NCBI GenBank assembly: GCA_902784865.1
Contig: CACZWL010000002.1
Span: 1-64,000 of the forward strand
Direction: 5' to 3'
Origin: an uncultured Bacteroidota bacterium
GTDB lineage: Bacteria; Bacteroidota; Bacteroidia; Bacteroidales; P3
DNA length: 64,000 nt
The notes beneath the pieces were generated by a model. The model was given only the letters and a program-made list of their open reading frames with translations, was not told the DNA's origin and did no database searches. The position numbers and the translations under genes were made by a program. The stretch's first letter is position 1; each line of letters starts with the position of its first letter. Positions 62,476 to 64,000 of this stretch are shown in pieces.

Positions 62476-63480
62476 GTGCGCAAGCGTATTTACATAGAAA
62501 CCAACATTGCTGAAGGCCTGCGCAACGAGGTGTTTCGGTATGACTATACCCCCTCACTAAACAAGAGTATGACAAGAGATGAGTACGGATTCTGGCATGC
62601 TACTGGTAGGGAGATTGTGTTGGACGACAGTATCACTAACCAGATATTCTACAGGAAAGGGTGGAAAGAGGTGGCGCAGAACAATGTGCAGGATGCCGGA
62701 GATTCCATATACATCAAAGAGGATGTCAACCAGTACGGGCTATCGGTCATCATTGCGTCGCCATCTATAGATCGTCCATTGCCAGCGGTTGTCGTTTGCT
62801 TGGGCGGACCGCAGACTCCTGTTCCCAACATCTATGAGGAAGACTCTGTCTACCAAATACTGATGGCCAATGGTTTCGCCCTCATCATTCCGTTGCGTCG
62901 AGGTGTCGTAGGCATCTCAAGGGAATGGCAAGCGGCATTAGACGGCCATTACGGCGACTATGACATCCAAGACACGACAGAAGCCGTAGCGTTTGCCGTG
63001 GACCATCACCCCGACATCATTTGCCCCAACCGCGTATGTCTCTATGGCAGCAGCTACGGCGGCTATGTGGCTCTGCTCATGGCTGGAAAAAGCAATGCCG
63101 ACAGGCGCTTCAAGGCTGTCGTTGCTCACTGTGGTGTCTACGACCTGGCCACCTATCCTTGGCATAGCCAAGGCATTCCCGAAGAAACCATGCTGACCTA
63201 TGGCCACACGACAAATCTAAAAGAATATGCAGCGAAGGTAATAGAAATCTCCCCCAAGACTTATGTCAACAAATGGTGTGTTCCGATGCTCCTGATTCAT
63301 CACCTGAACGATACAAGCTCTTGGTTTGGCCAGTCGATAGCAGCTTATAACGATGCTCTCCGTCACGGAAAACAGACCGACCTGATGATAGTTCCCGGTC
63401 CACATACTTACGATATAAAAAACCATAACATTTTATTCCATCAGATTATATCATTTTTCTCAGAGCAAATGGTGGTATAG
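62476..63480 (+). CDS. S9-type alpha/beta-hydrolase (prolyl oligopeptidase-like)
   Basis: The frame is open from an ATG at 62356, but the most natural start is GTG 62476, 9 nt after the previous stop, giving 334 residues. An S9/acyl-aminoacyl-peptidase-like hydrolase fold carries the nucleophile Ser193 in YGSSYGGYVALLMAG, Asp279 in IHHLNDTSSW and His310 in VPGPHTYD, a complete triad. PAVVVCLGGPQTPVPN and RRGVVGISREW form the upstream core. No signal peptide is seen. Being the last gene of the operon, it is a candidate for removing the leader peptide or degrading misfolded product. The usual beta-propeller of prolyl oligopeptidases is absent. Confidence 0.8.
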   Translation: MRKRIYIETNIAEGLRNEVFRYDYTPSLNKSMTRDEYGFWHATGREIVLDDSITNQIFYRKGWKEVAQNNVQDAGDSIYIKEDVNQYGLSVIIASPSIDRPLPAVVVCLGGPQTPVPNIYEEDSVYQILMANGFALIIPLRRGVVGISREWQAALDGHYGDYDIQDTTEAVAFAVDHHPDIICPNRVCLYGSSYGGYVALLMAGKSNADRRFKAVVAHCGVYDLATYPWHSQGIPEETMLTYGHTTNLKEYAAKVIEISPKTYVNKWCVPMLLIHHLNDTSSWFGQSIAAYNDALRHGKQTDLMIVPGPHTYDIKNHNILFHQIISFFSEQMVV

Positions 63481-63913
63481 ACAGGCATTGTGTTCCTGGA
63501 AGCCATGTTGAAATACACGGCAAGAAGGGGGAAGTAAACGGTGTCATAGGCAAGATTCCCATTCATCTCTTAAAAAGCAAAGATGGCGAGGGTGTTATAG
63601 AACTGTCAAATTTGTCCGAGGCAATGAGCAGCACACCTGCCGCATGAGACAGTAAGTGCGGGATTTCTGCAGGATGGACACGATGGTGGATGTGGCCAAG
63701 CAGGTACATATACACCGAATTGCTCTTATGGCAAAGCTTCGAGTACGCTCTGGTTACGTTCTGTGTGTGTGTGGGGGGGGGCGTCCATTTCTTAAAATAG
63801 TATAGGACTCATTTGCCGAATGAAATTAATTAAATGTTTTGATAATCGGAAACATAGTGCTAATTTAAGAGGCTAGATTCCAAACGGATAGTAGACCAAT
63901 AAGGCTGTAGGTA
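63481..63913 (+). other. Region downstream of the operon, possible gene remnant
   Basis: No complete gene. A start-less frame runs from about 63458 to 63646 (CVPGSHVEIHGKKGEVNGV, then IELSNLSEAMSSTPAA), out of frame with the hydrolase gene. A second short frame from 63674 to 63799 contains a run of GT repeats and nine G residues. Both could be decayed pieces of one gene. I cannot name a family. Confidence 0.35.
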
Positions 63914-63947
63914 CAAGCGGCCGAAGGCGTGAGCCTTCGGCCGCTTG
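63914..63947. terminator. Strong bidirectional hairpin
   Basis: A perfect 15-bp stem (CAAGCGGCCGAAGGC and its complement) with a 4-nt GTGA loop, then GTTTGTGG. It may end the operon or a minus-strand gene entering from the right. The last 50 bases hold no feature I can identify. Confidence 0.65.
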
Positions 63948-64000
63948 GTTTGTGGTTGGGCAGTAGGGTGATGACCCTCGCCGTTGCAGCAGTTTATTTG

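Overview
The window is a chromosomal piece of a Bacteroidales bacterium (Bacteroidota). This rests on the repeated Bacteroidota promoter pattern (TTTG about 19 nt before TAnnTTTG, usually TATCTTTG), type IX secretion system (T9SS) sorting domains on two giant secreted proteins, a PorT homologue, a fimbrillin-type lipoprotein, DUF6266, and ribosomal protein S16 with a long charged C-terminal tail. The backbone is GC-rich. The block from about 54.6 to 63.5 kb is visibly AT-richer. The species cannot be named from the sequence.

Layout. 0-7 kb holds mfd (transcription-coupled repair), a phosphoglucosamine/phosphomannomutase, rpsP-rimM, and a DksA/TraR-family regulator. 7-22 kb holds a cobalamin riboswitch in front of a 2151-residue T9SS-exported surface protein, a coiled-coil lipoprotein, then a 1236-residue T9SS cargo followed by a 700-residue OmpA-family protein. 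A long palindrome-bearing intergenic element occurs upstream of both T9SS cargo genes. 22-30 kb holds uvrB with an LtaS-like phosphotransferase, a divergent FAD oxidoreductase, porT and type I asparaginase, a CTAG tandem array and tRNA-Gln. 30-38 kb holds a Wza-like lipoprotein with a long-chain acyl-CoA synthetase, a nitroreductase, a fimbrillin-like lipoprotein with a small partner peptide, and an ATC-hydrolase-like gene next to a deletion-scarred methyltransferase pair. 37-42 kb is a fatty acid synthesis cluster (fabH, fabF, fabZ-like, fabG) broken up by five copies of a small palindromic repeat and a DUF559 endonuclease gene. 42-54 kb holds rlmH, a FemAB/GNAT-like acyltransferase, an OmpA protein, an FtsE-like ATPase, a TrkA plus double TrkH potassium system, a YejM-like hydrolase, an acyl-CoA dehydrogenase and DUF6266.

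The most unusual region is 54.6-63.5 kb. It is a tightly coupled operon that looks like an undescribed RiPP (ribosomally made, modified peptide) pathway. A 46-codon peptide ending in a Cys/Asp/Trp-rich tail is followed by a terminator-like hairpin. Next come a SPASM radical-SAM maturase, a MiaB-like and a RimO-like methylthiotransferase, a second SPASM radical-SAM enzyme, a third and shorter methylthiotransferase-like protein, an orphan membrane/coiled-coil protein and an S9-type serine hydrolase. Each radical-SAM protein keeps its CxxxCxxC motif, and each methylthiotransferase also keeps the three extra N-terminal cysteines. The simplest reading is peptide methylthiolation or thioether-type modification, then cleavage or processing by the hydrolase. 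Substrate and product are inferred, not shown.
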